Source of the DNA: Photobacterium malacitanum
GTDB lineage: Bacteria > Pseudomonadota > Gammaproteobacteria > Enterobacterales > Vibrionaceae
Length of the DNA stretch: 64,000 nt
Reading direction: 5' to 3'
Assembly: GCF_900185615.1 (NCBI RefSeq)
Contig: NZ_FYAK01000014.1
Span: 1 to 64,000, forward strand
Shown here: in pieces, positions 28,285 to 42,290 of the stretch
Position numbering within the stretch: position 1 is the stretch's first letter
Layout: every line of letters begins with the position of its first letter
Position numbers and translations under genes: made by a program
The notes under the pieces: model-generated
What the model was told of the DNA's origin: nothing
Database searches by the model: none
Seen by the model: only the letters and a program-made list of their open reading frames with translations

Positions 28285-30120
28285 TTATTCAACCGTTACC
28301 GCTTTAGCCAAATTACGCGGCTGATCAACATCTGTGCCTTTAATTAAAGCAACATGATACGCTAATAACTGCATTGGAATGGTGTAAAAAATCGGTGCAA
28401 TAATCTCATCAACTTTGGGCATGGTAATAATCTTCATGCCATCACTATCATCAAAATCAGCTTCATTATCAGCGAAAACATACAACAATCCGCCACGCGC
28501 GCGTACTTCTTCAATATTTGATTTTAGTTTCTCAAGCAAATCATTGGTCGGTGCCACCACAATCACTGGCATTTCAGCATCCACTAACGCTAATGGACCA
28601 TGTTTAAGCTCACCAGCCGCATAAGCTTCAGCATGAATGTAAGAGATTTCTTTCAATTTCAATGATGCTTCAACCGCAATTGGATAAAACTCACCACGAC
28701 CTAAAAATAACGCATGCTGTTTATCTGCAAAATCTTCTGCTAATGCCTCAATCGGCTTATCAAATGCTAGCGCTTGTTCGATGTAACTTGGTAGCTGCTG
28801 CAATGCTGCCACAATGTGCTGTTCTTGCACGCGATCTAACGTGGCTTGTTGCTTACCAATGGCTGTTACTAGCATCAATAGTGCCACCAGCTGAGTGGTA
28901 AACGCCTTCGTTGATGCCACTCCAATTTCAGCCCCCGCACGAGTCATAAAGGCTAAATCAGACTCACGCACTAACGATGACCCCGCAACATTACAAATGG
29001 TCATTGCTGCCATATAGCCTTTTTGTTTAGCAAGGCGCAATGCTGCCAGTGTATCTGCCGTTTCACCTGATTGAGAAAGGGTGATCAGTAAGCTATTTGG
29101 ACGGGTAACAAATTTACGATAACGGAACTCAGAGGCTATCTCGACATCACAGCTTATTCCGGCGATGGATTCAAACCAATACCGTGCCACCATGCCAGCA
29201 TTATAAGAAGTACCACAAGCAATGATCTGAATATGTTCAACTTTATCAAGGATCGTTGCCGCATCACTACCGATACTTTCGATGATCACATGATCATCGC
29301 TAATTCGACCTTCCATGGTGTTGATCAATGCACTTGGCTGCTCAAAGATCTCTTTTTGCATATAATGGCGATATTGGCCTTTATCTGCTGCATCATGCTC
29401 TACTGTTGATTCGCTCACTTTACGCTCAACTGCCTGACCTTGACTATCAAATACGGATATTTTACGTCGTGTCACTTCAGCAACATCACCTTCTTCTAAG
29501 AACATGAAACGGCGAGTGACATTTAATAATGCCAGTTGATCAGAGGCGATAAAGTTTTCACCAACCCCCAGTCCAATCACTAATGGGCTGCCAGAGCGCG
29601 CTACCACTACTCGTTCAGGATCGCGACTGTCCATTACTACAGTACCGTAAGCACCTTCAAGTTGAGTAACGCTATTCTGTACTGCCGTTAATAAACAATC
29701 CGCCGTACGCAACTCCCAATCAACTAAATGGGCAATCACTTCAGTATCAGTTTGCGAGCTAAAGACATAACCACGCTCACGCAATAACTCACGTAAAACC
29801 TGATGATTTTCAATAATACCATTGTGAACAATGGCAATATGTTGACCAGAAATATGTGGATGGGCGTTAGCTTCTGATGGCTCACCATGGGTGGCCCAGC
29901 GAGTATGCGCAATGCCAGTACCACCGCATAAATCGATACTCTCAACCGCATCAGCCAACGCTTGTACCTTGCCTAATTGACGCACACGCTGCAAAGTATT
30001 ATCAGCAGCTACCACTGCAATACCCGCAGAGTCATAACCGCGATATTCTAAACGGCGTAAGCCTTCAATCAGAATTTCAGCCACATCACGTTGTGCTACT
30101 GCACCCACTATTCCACACAT
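28285..30120 (-). CDS. glmS: Glucosamine-6-phosphate synthase (glutamine-hydrolysing)
   Basis: Makes glucosamine-6-phosphate from fructose-6-phosphate and glutamine, the entry to UDP-GlcNAc and peptidoglycan/LPS. The 611-residue protein has an N-terminal Ntn glutaminase domain starting MCGIVG with nucleophile Cys2, and two SIS sugar-isomerase domains (about 285-425 and 460-600) ending in the conserved LAKAVTVE. It lies downstream of a DeoR-family regulator and glmU on the same strand, a vibrio variation of the E. coli glmU-glmS pair. Confidence 0.98.
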   Translation of the reverse strand: MCGIVGAVAQRDVAEILIEGLRRLEYRGYDSAGIAVVAADNTLQRVRQLGKVQALADAVESIDLCGGTGIAHTRWATHGEPSEANAHPHISGQHIAIVHNGIIENHQVLRELLRERGYVFSSQTDTEVIAHLVDWELRTADCLLTAVQNSVTQLEGAYGTVVMDSRDPERVVVARSGSPLVIGLGVGENFIASDQLALLNVTRRFMFLEEGDVAEVTRRKISVFDSQGQAVERKVSESTVEHDAADKGQYRHYMQKEIFEQPSALINTMEGRISDDHVIIESIGSDAATILDKVEHIQIIACGTSYNAGMVARYWFESIAGISCDVEIASEFRYRKFVTRPNSLLITLSQSGETADTLAALRLAKQKGYMAAMTICNVAGSSLVRESDLAFMTRAGAEIGVASTKAFTTQLVALLMLVTAIGKQQATLDRVQEQHIVAALQQLPSYIEQALAFDKPIEALAEDFADKQHALFLGRGEFYPIAVEASLKLKEISYIHAEAYAAGELKHGPLALVDAEMPVIVVAPTNDLLEKLKSNIEEVRARGGLLYVFADNEADFDDSDGMKIITMPKVDEIIAPIFYTIPMQLLAYHVALIKGTDVDQPRNLAKAVTVE

Positions 30121-30156
30121 AATAATTCCTTTACCACAGCTTTGGTTATTTCAAGA

Positions 30157-30930
30157 TTACCCATTAACGACGGCACGAATCACTCGCACCCCATGTTGTT
30201 CAATACTGGCTTTATCGCTATCACTTAAACCTTCATCCGTGATCAAAGTACTGATCCCTTGCCAAGCTAACTCAAGATTAGGAATTTTGCGTCCAACCTT
30301 ATTTGATTCAACCATCACCACAACTTCACGCGAAACTTCAGCCATCACTCGACTTAATCCCATCAATTCATTAAACGTAGTGGTACCACGATCAACATCA
30401 ATACCATCAGCACCAATAAACAACTGATCAAAATCATACGAGCGTAATACTGATTCTGCGACCTGGCCTTGAAAAGATTCAGAATGGGGATCCCAAGTAC
30501 CACCAGTCATTAATAGCGTCGGTTCATTTTCCAGTGCATTGAGAGCATTGGCGACGTGGAGTGCGTTGGTCATCACAATCAAACCTTGCTTATCACCCAA
30601 TAATGAGATCAATGCGGCAGTCGTACTGCCACTATCAATAATAATGCGATGGTGATCGCGAATTTGCTCTGCGGCGGCTTGTGCTATGGCTAACTTACAC
30701 ACTGAAACTTGCTCGGTGTGTTCAAGAGTGACAATTTCACTCGGCATCGCAATCGCACCACCATAACGGCGCAGTAATGAGCCAGTGATCTCTAAAGCAG
30801 CTAAATCCTTACGAATAGTAACTTCTGAGGTAGAAAAATGATGCGCTAAAACATCAACGCTAACCTCGCCTTGCTCACTGACCATAACGGCAATAGCATG
30901 GCGACGTTGCTGAGTATTACGTTTCGACAT
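30157..30930 (-). CDS. DeoR-family transcriptional regulator
   Basis: A 257-residue repressor: N-terminal DeoR winged helix (about 4-60; VSVDVLAHHFSTSEVTIRKDLAALE) and a C-terminal sugar-phosphate sensor domain (about 75-245; IDSGSTTAAL, GGTWDPHSESFQG). The start MSKRNTQQRRHA at 30930 fits the family better than the TTG at 30948. It lies 36 bp upstream of glmS, so control of amino-sugar synthesis by an amino-sugar phosphate is plausible, though not shown. A promoter and an inverted repeat lie directly upstream. Confidence 0.92.
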   Translation of the reverse strand: MSKRNTQQRRHAIAVMVSEQGEVSVDVLAHHFSTSEVTIRKDLAALEITGSLLRRYGGAIAMPSEIVTLEHTEQVSVCKLAIAQAAAEQIRDHHRIIIDSGSTTAALISLLGDKQGLIVMTNALHVANALNALENEPTLLMTGGTWDPHSESFQGQVAESVLRSYDFDQLFIGADGIDVDRGTTTFNELMGLSRVMAEVSREVVVMVESNKVGRKIPNLELAWQGISTLITDEGLSDSDKASIEQHGVRVIRAVVNG

Positions 30931-30950
30931 GAAGGATAAACAACACAATA

Positions 30951-30997
30951 AGTTTCGATTTGAAACTAGTATAGCGTTACTAAAAACGATCCTGCAA
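30951..30997 (-). promoter_or_regulatory. Promoter and candidate operator of the DeoR-family gene
   Basis: On the minus strand -35 TTGCAG (30992-30997) and -10 TATACT (30968-30973) are 18 bp apart. Immediately downstream of the -10 is the inverted repeat AGTTTC-N5-GAAACT (30951-30956/30962-30967). It carries the TTTCG/CGAAA type half-site common to DeoR-family operators and would cover the transcription start, consistent with autorepression of regulator-glmS. Confidence 0.65.
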
Positions 30998-31086
30998 TAC
31001 CCTTGAAATAATTTTCATCACAAAATAATACGGTCAAGGGATAACACAAATGGCACTAAAGCCGCAGCAAAAGACCAAAAATCACC

Positions 31087-31117
31087 CATAAAAAAAGCAG
31101 AGCTTGCGCTCTGCTTA
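31087..31117 (-). terminator. Terminator of glmU
   Basis: AAGCAGAGC-GCAA-GCTCTGCTT followed by a T-run on the minus strand, about 50 nt after the glmU stop. It separates glmU from the regulator-glmS unit. Confidence 0.85.
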
Positions 31118-31165
31118 ATAATATATCGCTCTTTAAACTGACATTTTTTCAGTTATAGAATAAGC

Positions 31166-32524
31166 CTATTTTTTGGTTGGGCGTTTCCAACCTTTAATCG
31201 TACGTGCAGGCGTACGAGTGATCACTAGCTCATCTTCACCAACATTGCGGTTAATGGTTGAACCTGCACCAATCGTTGCGCCACTTGCTACTTTTACAGG
31301 AGCAATAAGTTGAGTATCTGAGCCTACAAACACATCATCGCCAATTTCAGTCTTAAACTTATTGGCACCATCGTAGTTACAAGTGATTGTACCGGCACCA
31401 ATATTTACATTAGTACCAATCTCAGCATCACCTAGATAGCTTAAATGGCCCGCTTTAGAACCAACACCTAAACGAGCTTGCTTCATCTCAACGAAATTAC
31501 CGACATGAGCTTGAGTCATTAACTCAGCACCAGGGCGTAAACGTGCAAATGGGCCCACAGTACAAGCTTCACCCACAGTCGCGCCTTCAATCACACTGTA
31601 AGGACTAATAACACTGTTATCATCAATCTCACAATTTTTCAGCACACAACCGGCACCAATAGTCACGTTATCACCGATACTTACGCTACCTTCAATAATA
31701 ACGTTCACATCGATTTCAACGTCAGTACCGCATTGCAGTGAACCGCGTAAATCAAATCGAGCTGGATCACGTAACATTACACCTTGCTCAAGTAAACGCT
31801 CAGCCTGCATCGCTTGGAATGCTCGCTCTAAACGCGCTAACTGCACACGGTTATTGACCCCTTCAACTTCAATTGCTAGTGCAGGATGTACCGCTTCAAC
31901 CGCACGACCTTCGTTATGAGCAATTTCAATGATATCAGTCAGGTAATATTCGCCTTGGGCGTTATCGTTCTTAAGCGATGCTAACCAACGCTTAAGATCG
32001 CCACCATTAGCCACCATAACGCCGGTATTGATTTCTTTAATCAGTTTTTGTTCTTCTGTGGCATCTTTTTCTTCAACAATCGCTACCACTGGGCCATTAC
32101 GACGCACAATACGGCCGTAGCCCATCGGGTTATCAAGCACGACAGTCAATAATGCAATACCGCCACTTGGCTGAGCATCAAGTAGATTCTCTAACGTTTG
32201 CGCACTAATTAACGGCACATCGCCGTATAGAATCAATGCTTTCTCATCATCAGCAAGATTTGGCACCGCTTGATTAACTGCATGCCCTGTACCTAATTGT
32301 TCAGCCTGTAGTACCCAATTAACATTTTCTTTGGCTAATACTTGCTGCATGGTATCGCCACCATGGCCATAAACAAGATTGATACTGTTTGAACCGATAT
32401 CGTTACAGGTATCAATAACATGTTTAACCATCGGCTTACCTGCAAGGGTATGAAGCACCTTGGGTAAGTTAGAGTACATACGGGTGCCTTTTCCCGCGGC
32501 AAGAATCACAGCACTAAAGCTCAT
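31166..32524 (-). CDS. glmU: Bifunctional GlmU: GlcN-1-P acetyltransferase / GlcNAc-1-P uridyltransferase
   Basis: Carries out the last two steps to UDP-GlcNAc. The 452-residue protein has an N-terminal nucleotidyltransferase domain with LAAGKGTRM (7-15), a linker helix, and a C-terminal left-handed beta-helix acetyltransferase domain (about 250-450) with many hexapeptide repeats. The start at 32524 ([18 protein letters not shown] upstream) is preferred over the in-frame extension to 32587. It sits after the ATP synthase operon as in E. coli. Confidence 0.97.
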   Translation of the reverse strand: MSFSAVILAAGKGTRMYSNLPKVLHTLAGKPMVKHVIDTCNDIGSNSINLVYGHGGDTMQQVLAKENVNWVLQAEQLGTGHAVNQAVPNLADDEKALILYGDVPLISAQTLENLLDAQPSGGIALLTVVLDNPMGYGRIVRRNGPVVAIVEEKDATEEQKLIKEINTGVMVANGGDLKRWLASLKNDNAQGEYYLTDIIEIAHNEGRAVEAVHPALAIEVEGVNNRVQLARLERAFQAMQAERLLEQGVMLRDPARFDLRGSLQCGTDVEIDVNVIIEGSVSIGDNVTIGAGCVLKNCEIDDNSVISPYSVIEGATVGEACTVGPFARLRPGAELMTQAHVGNFVEMKQARLGVGSKAGHLSYLGDAEIGTNVNIGAGTITCNYDGANKFKTEIGDDVFVGSDTQLIAPVKVASGATIGAGSTINRNVGEDELVITRTPARTIKGWKRPTKK

Positions 32525-32739
32525 GACGAGTATTCCTCTGAATGCATATATAGTTTGTATATTCCTATTGTACCTGTAGATGCACATAGGTTTAAGATGA
32601 ACTGCACATTTTAACTAAAAAATAACCAACCCAAAAACCGCCAACATATAATATTAACTTATACATGAACAGAAATAGACCATTTGTCGCACTATCATCT
32701 ATTAAGGTTATCAATAAGATATTAAATACTATTCAGCCA

Positions 32740-32770
32740 TAAAAAAAGCGACCCTAAGGCCGCTTTTTAT
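32740..32770 (-). terminator. Terminator of the atp operon
   Basis: A hairpin with GCG(G)CC / GG(GT)CGC arms between an A-run and T-run, about 20 nt after the atpC stop. The stem is imperfect, so some read-through toward glmU is possible. Confidence 0.7.
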
Positions 32771-32790
32771 AATGCTGTTATTAAATATGA

Positions 32791-33213
32791 TTAACGTGAA
32801 CGTTTGGTCAATTCAATAACGCGTAACTGAGCAATTGCTTTTGCTAGATCACTGGCTGCTTGGGCAAAATCGATATCGCCATGCTGATTATGAATTCTCT
32901 CTTCAGCTTGGCGCTTTGCTTCTTCAGCTTTCGCAGTATCTAAATCAATACCACGAATAGCGGTGTCAGCAAGTACGGTTACGATACCAGGTTGCACCTC
33001 AAGCATGCCGCCAGAAAGATAAATAACATCTTCTTCGCCACCTTGCTTGATAATGCGTACCATACCGGGAGTAATCGCACTCAACAACGGCGTGTGACCG
33101 GCATGAATACCAAGTTCACCTTCGCTACCTGTAACCTGAATACTTTCAGCACGACCAGAAAACAAACGTTTCTCAGCACTGACTACATCCAGATGAAAGG
33201 TTATCGCTGCCAT
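32791..33213 (-). CDS. atpC: ATP synthase F1 epsilon subunit
   Basis: Central-stalk subunit that couples and inhibits F1. The 140 residues comprise an N-terminal beta-sandwich (about 1-85, with [13 protein letters not shown]) and a C-terminal helical hairpin (about 90-138). It is the last gene of the complete atpIBEFHAGDC operon, 17 bp after atpD. Confidence 0.97.
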   Translation of the reverse strand: MAAITFHLDVVSAEKRLFSGRAESIQVTGSEGELGIHAGHTPLLSAITPGMVRIIKQGGEEDVIYLSGGMLEVQPGIVTVLADTAIRGIDLDTAKAEEAKRQAEERIHNQHGDIDFAQAASDLAKAIAQLRVIELTKRSR

Positions 33214-33230
33214 ATTGCCTCCTAATTAGC

Positions 33231-35536
<2,306 letters not shown>

Positions 35537-35581
35537 CGTCACTCTCCGTTAGAAGGTGATCGCTAAGCGATCACCAACCAA

Positions 35582-37123
35582 TTACCAAGTTTGGGTCGCT
35601 TTGAAATCTTGCAGCAGTTTCGAGAACTGCGCTTCGATATCATCGTTGTAAGCACCCGTTTCATCAATTTGAGCTACTAACTCAGCAAATTGACCTTTGG
35701 CAAATGAAAGCAACGCAGCTTCGAAATCAGCTAACTTGGCAAGTTCAATATCGCCTAAGAAACCTTTTTCGGCAGCAAAAATAACAATCGCTTGCTCAAA
35801 TACAGACATTGGCGAGTATTGCTTTTGCTTCATCAACTCAGTCACTTTCTGACCGTGATCAAGCTGCTTTTTAGTTGCATCATCAAGGTCTGACGAGAAC
35901 TGAGCAAACGCTGCTAGTTCACGGTACTGTGCTAGGGCAGTACGAATACCACCAGAAAGCTTCTTGATAACTTTAGTTTGGGCTGCACCACCTACACGCG
36001 ATACAGAAATACCTGGATCAACAGCAGGACGAATACCAGCGTTGAACAGTTCTGTTTGCAGGAAGATTTGACCATCGGTGATAGAAATAACGTTAGTCGG
36101 TACGAATGCCGATACGTCACCTGCTTGAGTTTCAATGATAGGTAGCGCGGTTAAAGAACCGGTTTTACCCGTCACTTCACCATTCGTGAATTTCTCAACG
36201 TAGTGCTCACTAACACGTGATGCACGCTCAAGAAGACGAGAGTGAAGGTAGAAAACATCACCAGGGAATGCTTCACGACCCGGTGGGCGTTTTAGCAATA
36301 GTGAGATTTGACGATAAGCAACGGCTTGTTTAGACAAGTCATCGTATACGATCAGTGCATCTTCGCCACGGTCACGGAAGTATTCACCCATCGCACAACC
36401 AGAGTAGGGTGCAAGGTATTGTAGTGCAGCAGCTTCAGAAGCAGATGCAACCACAACAATGGTGTTTTCCAATGCGCCGTGCTCTTCAAGTTTACGAACC
36501 ACGTTCGCAATCGTTGAAGCTTTCTGGCCAATAGCCACATACACAGAGTAGATACCAGAATTCTTCTGGTTGATGATGGCATCGATAGCCATCGCGGTTT
36601 TACCCGTTTGACGGTCACCGATAATCAGCTCACGCTGACCACGACCGATAGGAATCATCGCATCAACTGCTTTGTAACCAGTTTGTACTGGCTGATCAAC
36701 AGATTTACGATCGATTACGCCTGGTGCAATTACTTCAACAGGAGAGAATGTCTCTGTTTCAATTGAACCTTTACCATCGATAGGCTGACCCAGGGTGTTT
36801 ACAACACGACCAAGCAGCGCAGGACCTACAGGTACTTCAAGAATACGACCAGTACCGGTTACCTTCATGCCTTCCTGTAGCGAAGCATAAGGGCCCATTA
36901 CAACTGCACCAACCGAGTCACGCTCAAGGTTAAGTGCTAAAGCGAATAGTCCGCCTGGTAGTTCAATCATTTCACCTTGCATTACGTCAGCAAGGCCATG
37001 GATTCGAATAATACCATCGCTTACAGAAACGATAGTACCTTCGTTACGCGCTTCACTTACAACGTTGAAATTTTCAATACGTTGTTTGATCAGTGCGCTA
37101 ATTTCCGTGGAATTAAGTTGCAT
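35582..37123 (-). CDS. atpA: ATP synthase F1 alpha subunit
   Basis: Non-catalytic nucleotide-binding subunit of F1. The 513 residues match E. coli AtpA in length; Walker [10 protein letters not shown] is near 170-178 and the conserved arginine-finger segment [10 protein letters not shown] is near 370. The ATG at 37123 (MQLNSTEIS) is used rather than a TTG two codons upstream. Confidence 0.98.
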   Translation of the reverse strand: MQLNSTEISALIKQRIENFNVVSEARNEGTIVSVSDGIIRIHGLADVMQGEMIELPGGLFALALNLERDSVGAVVMGPYASLQEGMKVTGTGRILEVPVGPALLGRVVNTLGQPIDGKGSIETETFSPVEVIAPGVIDRKSVDQPVQTGYKAVDAMIPIGRGQRELIIGDRQTGKTAMAIDAIINQKNSGIYSVYVAIGQKASTIANVVRKLEEHGALENTIVVVASASEAAALQYLAPYSGCAMGEYFRDRGEDALIVYDDLSKQAVAYRQISLLLKRPPGREAFPGDVFYLHSRLLERASRVSEHYVEKFTNGEVTGKTGSLTALPIIETQAGDVSAFVPTNVISITDGQIFLQTELFNAGIRPAVDPGISVSRVGGAAQTKVIKKLSGGIRTALAQYRELAAFAQFSSDLDDATKKQLDHGQKVTELMKQKQYSPMSVFEQAIVIFAAEKGFLGDIELAKLADFEAALLSFAKGQFAELVAQIDETGAYNDDIEAQFSKLLQDFKATQTW

Positions 37124-37138
37124 GCACAATTCCCCAAA

Positions 37139-37672
37139 TCAAGACAGCAAAGTATCGCTCAGACGGTTCAATTTTCCCCGTACAGAGTTATCGATAACAA
37201 GGTCTCCAGCTCTAATTACAACCCCAGCAATCAGGGTCTCGTCTACACTGCAGGTCAACATCACTTTACGTGCTAAACGCTGCTCAAGTTTGGCGCTGAT
37301 CGCATCTAACTGGTTTTCATCAAGAGCAATGGCAGAGATCACCATAGCTTCGATGGTTTTTTCATGCTCATGTTTCATCAGCATGAATTCACCACAGACA
37401 TCGGGTAGCGCATTGAGGCGTCCATTAACGGCCATGACTTTAATAAAGTTATGGCCGAATTCGTCGAGTTGCTCACCGCACACTGAAACAAATATTTCAG
37501 CGAGCTTGTCAGCGGCATAGCCACTATCAAGAATATCTTGCATAGTGTCATCAGTTGCCACTGCACTGGTAAAAGCGAGCATTTCTGCCCACTGTGCCAG
37601 TGCATTCTTCTCGACCGCAAAGTCAAATGCTGCTTTAGCGTAGGGGCGTGCGATAGTAGTCATATCCGACAT
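37139..37672 (-). CDS. atpH: ATP synthase F1 delta subunit
   Basis: Connects the top of F1 to the peripheral stalk. The 177-residue protein has the N-terminal helical bundle beginning MTTIARPYAKAAFDFA-like sequence and the C-terminal OSCP-type domain (GVVIRAGDLVIDNSVRGKL near 150-170). It lies between atpF and atpA. Confidence 0.96.
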   Translation of the reverse strand: MSDMTTIARPYAKAAFDFAVEKNALAQWAEMLAFTSAVATDDTMQDILDSGYAADKLAEIFVSVCGEQLDEFGHNFIKVMAVNGRLNALPDVCGEFMLMKHEHEKTIEAMVISAIALDENQLDAISAKLEQRLARKVMLTCSVDETLIAGVVIRAGDLVIDNSVRGKLNRLSDTLLS

Positions 37673-37688
37673 GTGCTTGCCCCTTTAA

Positions 37689-38159
37689 TTACAGTTCTGC
37701 AGTGACTTTGTTAAGAATATCAGTTTGTGCTTCCATATCGATGGAACGCCCAATGATCTTCTCAGCACCAATCACAGCTAGAGTTGCAACTTGTTTTCTT
37801 AACTCATCACGAGCACGATTTCGTTCAGCTTCAATTTCAGCCATGCCTTGCGCAAGAATTTTCTCACGTTCAGCTTGGGCTTCAATTTTAGCGTCATCGA
37901 CAATTTGAGCTTTACGCTTATTTGCCTGTTCAATCAGCTCACTCGCGGCGCGTTTCGCTTCTTTCAATTGATCAGAAGCATTAGCTTGTGCAAGGTCCAG
38001 GTCTTTGGCAGCGCGATCTGCAGCTGCCAAGCCGTCAGCAATTTTTTTCTGACGTTCTTCAATCGCTTCCATAATTGGTGGCCATACATATTTCATGCAG
38101 AACACCACAAAGAAGAAGAAAGCGATAGCCTGACCCAGCAAAGTTGCATTCATATTCAC
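37689..38159 (-). CDS. atpF: ATP synthase Fo b subunit
   Basis: Peripheral stalk subunit. The 156 residues have one N-terminal membrane helix (about 5-26) and a long alanine- and charge-rich helix forming the dimeric coiled coil (about 30-156). Length equals E. coli AtpF. Confidence 0.97.
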   Translation of the reverse strand: MNMNATLLGQAIAFFFFVVFCMKYVWPPIMEAIEERQKKIADGLAAADRAAKDLDLAQANASDQLKEAKRAASELIEQANKRKAQIVDDAKIEAQAEREKILAQGMAEIEAERNRARDELRKQVATLAVIGAEKIIGRSIDMEAQTDILNKVTAEL

Positions 38160-38241
38160 AACGCATCTCCTTAAAAAGGGTTGCTAGGGTCCATTTACTC
38201 TAGAGTCAGCCTTCTTGATAAAGGCTGATCACAGCGGTTTA

Positions 38242-39767
<1,526 letters not shown>

Positions 39768-39822
39768 GTATTCGTTCCTCGAGTCCATTCCTCGACACAT
39801 AAGTTCGGGAAATACAGCGAAA

Positions 39823-39850
39823 ATTATACGACTGAATAGATTGAATGCAA
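39823..39850 (-). promoter_or_regulatory. atp operon promoter
   Basis: On the minus strand -35 TTGCAT (39845-39850), 16-bp spacer, perfect -10 TATAAT (39823-39828), about 55 bp upstream of atpI. Upstream DNA is very A/T-rich. Confidence 0.75.
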
Positions 39851-39942
39851 TCTTATTGCAGCAAAAAAAACATTTATATTTTACAACAAAATAACTTAAC
39901 TACCACAGGGTAATCGTCTAATCAAAAATTACCGCGACCAGA

Positions 39943-40842
39943 TCACAGTTCGTGGCCTAACATTGCAAGAATTTGCGCTAATTTATCTTGTTGGTCGAAA
40001 TTAATAACAATTTTACCTTTACCATTTTTATTTTGATTAATGGCTACTTTGGTTCCAAAACGCTCACTCAAACTTAATTGTAACGCGACAGTCTGTGGCT
40101 GTGGTGCCGACTTGGCTGGCGTTGCGGTTGGATTTAATAGTGTTTTAACTAGCTTTTCAGCCTCACGCACAGTTAACAACTTATTGATGATAATTTGTGC
40201 TGTAGCTAACTGTTGCTGCTCATCTAAGGCTAATAAAGCCCTTGCGTGACCCATTTCTAACTGTTTTTGTTCAACCAGTTGTTTGACAGCATCAGACAAT
40301 TGATTCAAACGCAGTAAATTAGAAACAGCAGCACGTGATTTACCCACAGCATCAGCTACTTGCTGGTGGGTTAATGAAAACTCTTGTTGCAAACGTTCTA
40401 AAGCACGTGCTTCTTCGATGGCATTAAGATCTTCACGTTGAATATTCTCAATCAACGCAATCGCAACAGTGGCCCGATCATCAACATTTTTGATAATACA
40501 AGGAACGGTTTGTAATCCCGCTTGACGCGCAGCTTGCCAACGACGCTCACCGGCAATAATTTCATAACGCTGATTATCAATACGGCGTACAACAATCGGC
40601 TGAATAACACCTTGAGCACGAATCGAGTCGGCTAATTCAGTTAATGCATCAGCAGCCATTGCTTTACGGGGTTGGTATTGACCAGAGCTTAATGCTGATA
40701 CTGCAATTTGGCATAACTCACCATCAATAGCAGCTTGCTGTGAGGCATGCTGATCATTTTGTTGTTTCTTTGCTTGAGCAACATTGCTGGTGGCTAGTAG
40801 GGCATCAAGGCCTTTGCCTAAGCCTCTTTTATTGAAATTCAT
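39943..40842 (-). CDS. parB: Chromosome partitioning protein ParB (Spo0J)
   Basis: CTP-dependent clamp that loads at parS and spreads to segregate the origin region. The 299 residues have the N-terminal CTPase domain with GERRWQAAR near 97-105, the central HTH that reads parS (about 150-185; LTHQQVADAVGKSRAAVSNLLRL) and a C-terminal dimerisation domain. A perfect parS site is present at 63147-63162. It follows parA by 8 nt. Confidence 0.97.
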   Translation of the reverse strand: MNFNKRGLGKGLDALLATSNVAQAKKQQNDQHASQQAAIDGELCQIAVSALSSGQYQPRKAMAADALTELADSIRAQGVIQPIVVRRIDNQRYEIIAGERRWQAARQAGLQTVPCIIKNVDDRATVAIALIENIQREDLNAIEEARALERLQQEFSLTHQQVADAVGKSRAAVSNLLRLNQLSDAVKQLVEQKQLEMGHARALLALDEQQQLATAQIIINKLLTVREAEKLVKTLLNPTATPAKSAPQPQTVALQLSLSERFGTKVAINQNKNGKGKIVINFDQQDKLAQILAMLGHEL

Positions 40843-40850
40843 GGAAAACC

Positions 40851-41645
40851 TTACGCTTCAACCTGAGTGGCTTGTAGTGCTAATTCATCACGGCGAATCA
40901 TTTCACCGGCTAACGCTAAGTACGCCTTAGCACCACTAGAATATTTGTCATAATACATTGCTGGGCGACCATGACTTGGTGCCTCAGCAAGACGCACGTT
41001 ACGTGGAATAACAGTACGGTATACTTTATCACCAAAATGCTTTTTAAGCTGCTGTGATACCTCATTTGAAAGTCGGTTACGAGGATCAAACATGGTTCGT
41101 AACAGGCCCTCAATTTTAAGATCACTGTTAACAACGGCGGTTAACTTACTGATGGTATCCATCAATGCGGTTAAACCTTCAAGGGCAAAATATTCACACT
41201 GCATCGGCACTAATACCGAATCTGCAGCGGTCATTGCATTGATAGTTAACAAGTTTAAAGATGGTGGACAGTCAATAAAAATATAATCGTAATTATCACG
41301 AACCGAAGCTAGCGCATTACGTAACCGCGTTTCGCGAGCAAACACTTCCATTAATTTAATTTCAGCGGCAGTGACATCGCCATTGGCAGCTATCAAATGA
41401 TAGCCACCGGTAGTTTCGTTAATAACAACTTGATTAAAAGGAGTTTCATCAACTAAAAGATCATAAGCGCTGGCTTCAACTTGGTATTTGTCGACGCCAC
41501 TGGCCATGGTCGCGTTACCTTGAGGATCAAGATCGATCACCAATATTTTACGCTGAGTAGCAGCCAATGAAGCAGCCAGATTGACACACGATGTTGTTTT
41601 ACCGACACCACCTTTCTGATTTGCAACAGCTATGATTCTTCCCAC
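40851..41645 (-). CDS. parA: Chromosome partitioning ATPase ParA (Soj)
   Basis: Walker-type ATPase that drives segregation of ParB-parS complexes. The 264-residue protein starts directly with the deviant Walker A loop KGGVGKTT (10-17); Walker A' DLDPQGNAT (38-46) and Walker B IDCPPS (about 124-129) are present. There is no N-terminal DNA-binding extension, so this is the chromosomal type. The start codon is GTG (41645) with GAGG upstream. Confidence 0.97.
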   Translation of the reverse strand: MGRIIAVANQKGGVGKTTSCVNLAASLAATQRKILVIDLDPQGNATMASGVDKYQVEASAYDLLVDETPFNQVVINETTGGYHLIAANGDVTAAEIKLMEVFARETRLRNALASVRDNYDYIFIDCPPSLNLLTINAMTAADSVLVPMQCEYFALEGLTALMDTISKLTAVVNSDLKIEGLLRTMFDPRNRLSNEVSQQLKKHFGDKVYRTVIPRNVRLAEAPSHGRPAMYYDKYSSGAKAYLALAGEMIRRDELALQATQVEA

Positions 41646-41659
41646 AAAAACCTCAACAA

Positions 41660-42280
41660 TTAATCTTTGGCTGTTAATACAACTAAATGACGCTCGCCTT
41701 CAAGATCAGGAACCTGTAACGATTTAACTTCAACAACAGTACACCACTCAGGAAGCTCTGCTGCTTCGTCTTGATTATACTGGCCTTTTAAGGCGAAGAA
41801 TTGACCACCTTGTTTCGGTAAATGGTGACACCAATTAACCATGTCAGACATTGAGGCAAAAGCACGGCTTAACACCGCGTCAAAACCTTCACCGGGATCA
41901 AATTCTTCAACACGACTTTGAACAGCGGTTACGTTAGTAATTTTCAGCTCATGAAGCACTTGACGGATAAAGCGAATGCGCTTACCTAAACTATCAAGTA
42001 ACGTGAATGATTTATTCGGACACATAATCGCTAACGGAATACCAGGTAATCCCGGTCCCGTACCAACATCGATATAACGCTCACCGTCTAAATATTTGCT
42101 AACCACAATACTATCCATAATGTGTTTAACTAACATTTCATTTGGATCGCGCACAGAAGTTAGATTATACGCTTTATTCCATTTGTGTAGCAGTTGCACA
42201 TAACCTATCAATTGATCAAGTTGTTGTTCTGTGACCTGAAGATCAGTTTGAGCGATAAGTTCTATTAAACGTTGTTTCAT
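41660..42280 (-). CDS. rsmG: 16S rRNA m7G527 methyltransferase
   Basis: SAM-dependent methylation of G527 of 16S rRNA. The 206-residue protein has the SAM loop [14 protein letters not shown] near 71-84. It lies 10 bp after mnmG, the conserved gidA-gidB pair at the origin, and upstream of parAB. Confidence 0.97.
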   Translation of the reverse strand: MKQRLIELIAQTDLQVTEQQLDQLIGYVQLLHKWNKAYNLTSVRDPNEMLVKHIMDSIVVSKYLDGERYIDVGTGPGLPGIPLAIMCPNKSFTLLDSLGKRIRFIRQVLHELKITNVTAVQSRVEEFDPGEGFDAVLSRAFASMSDMVNWCHHLPKQGGQFFALKGQYNQDEAAELPEWCTVVEVKSLQVPDLEGERHLVVLTAKD

Positions 42281-42290
42281 TATCTAACCC

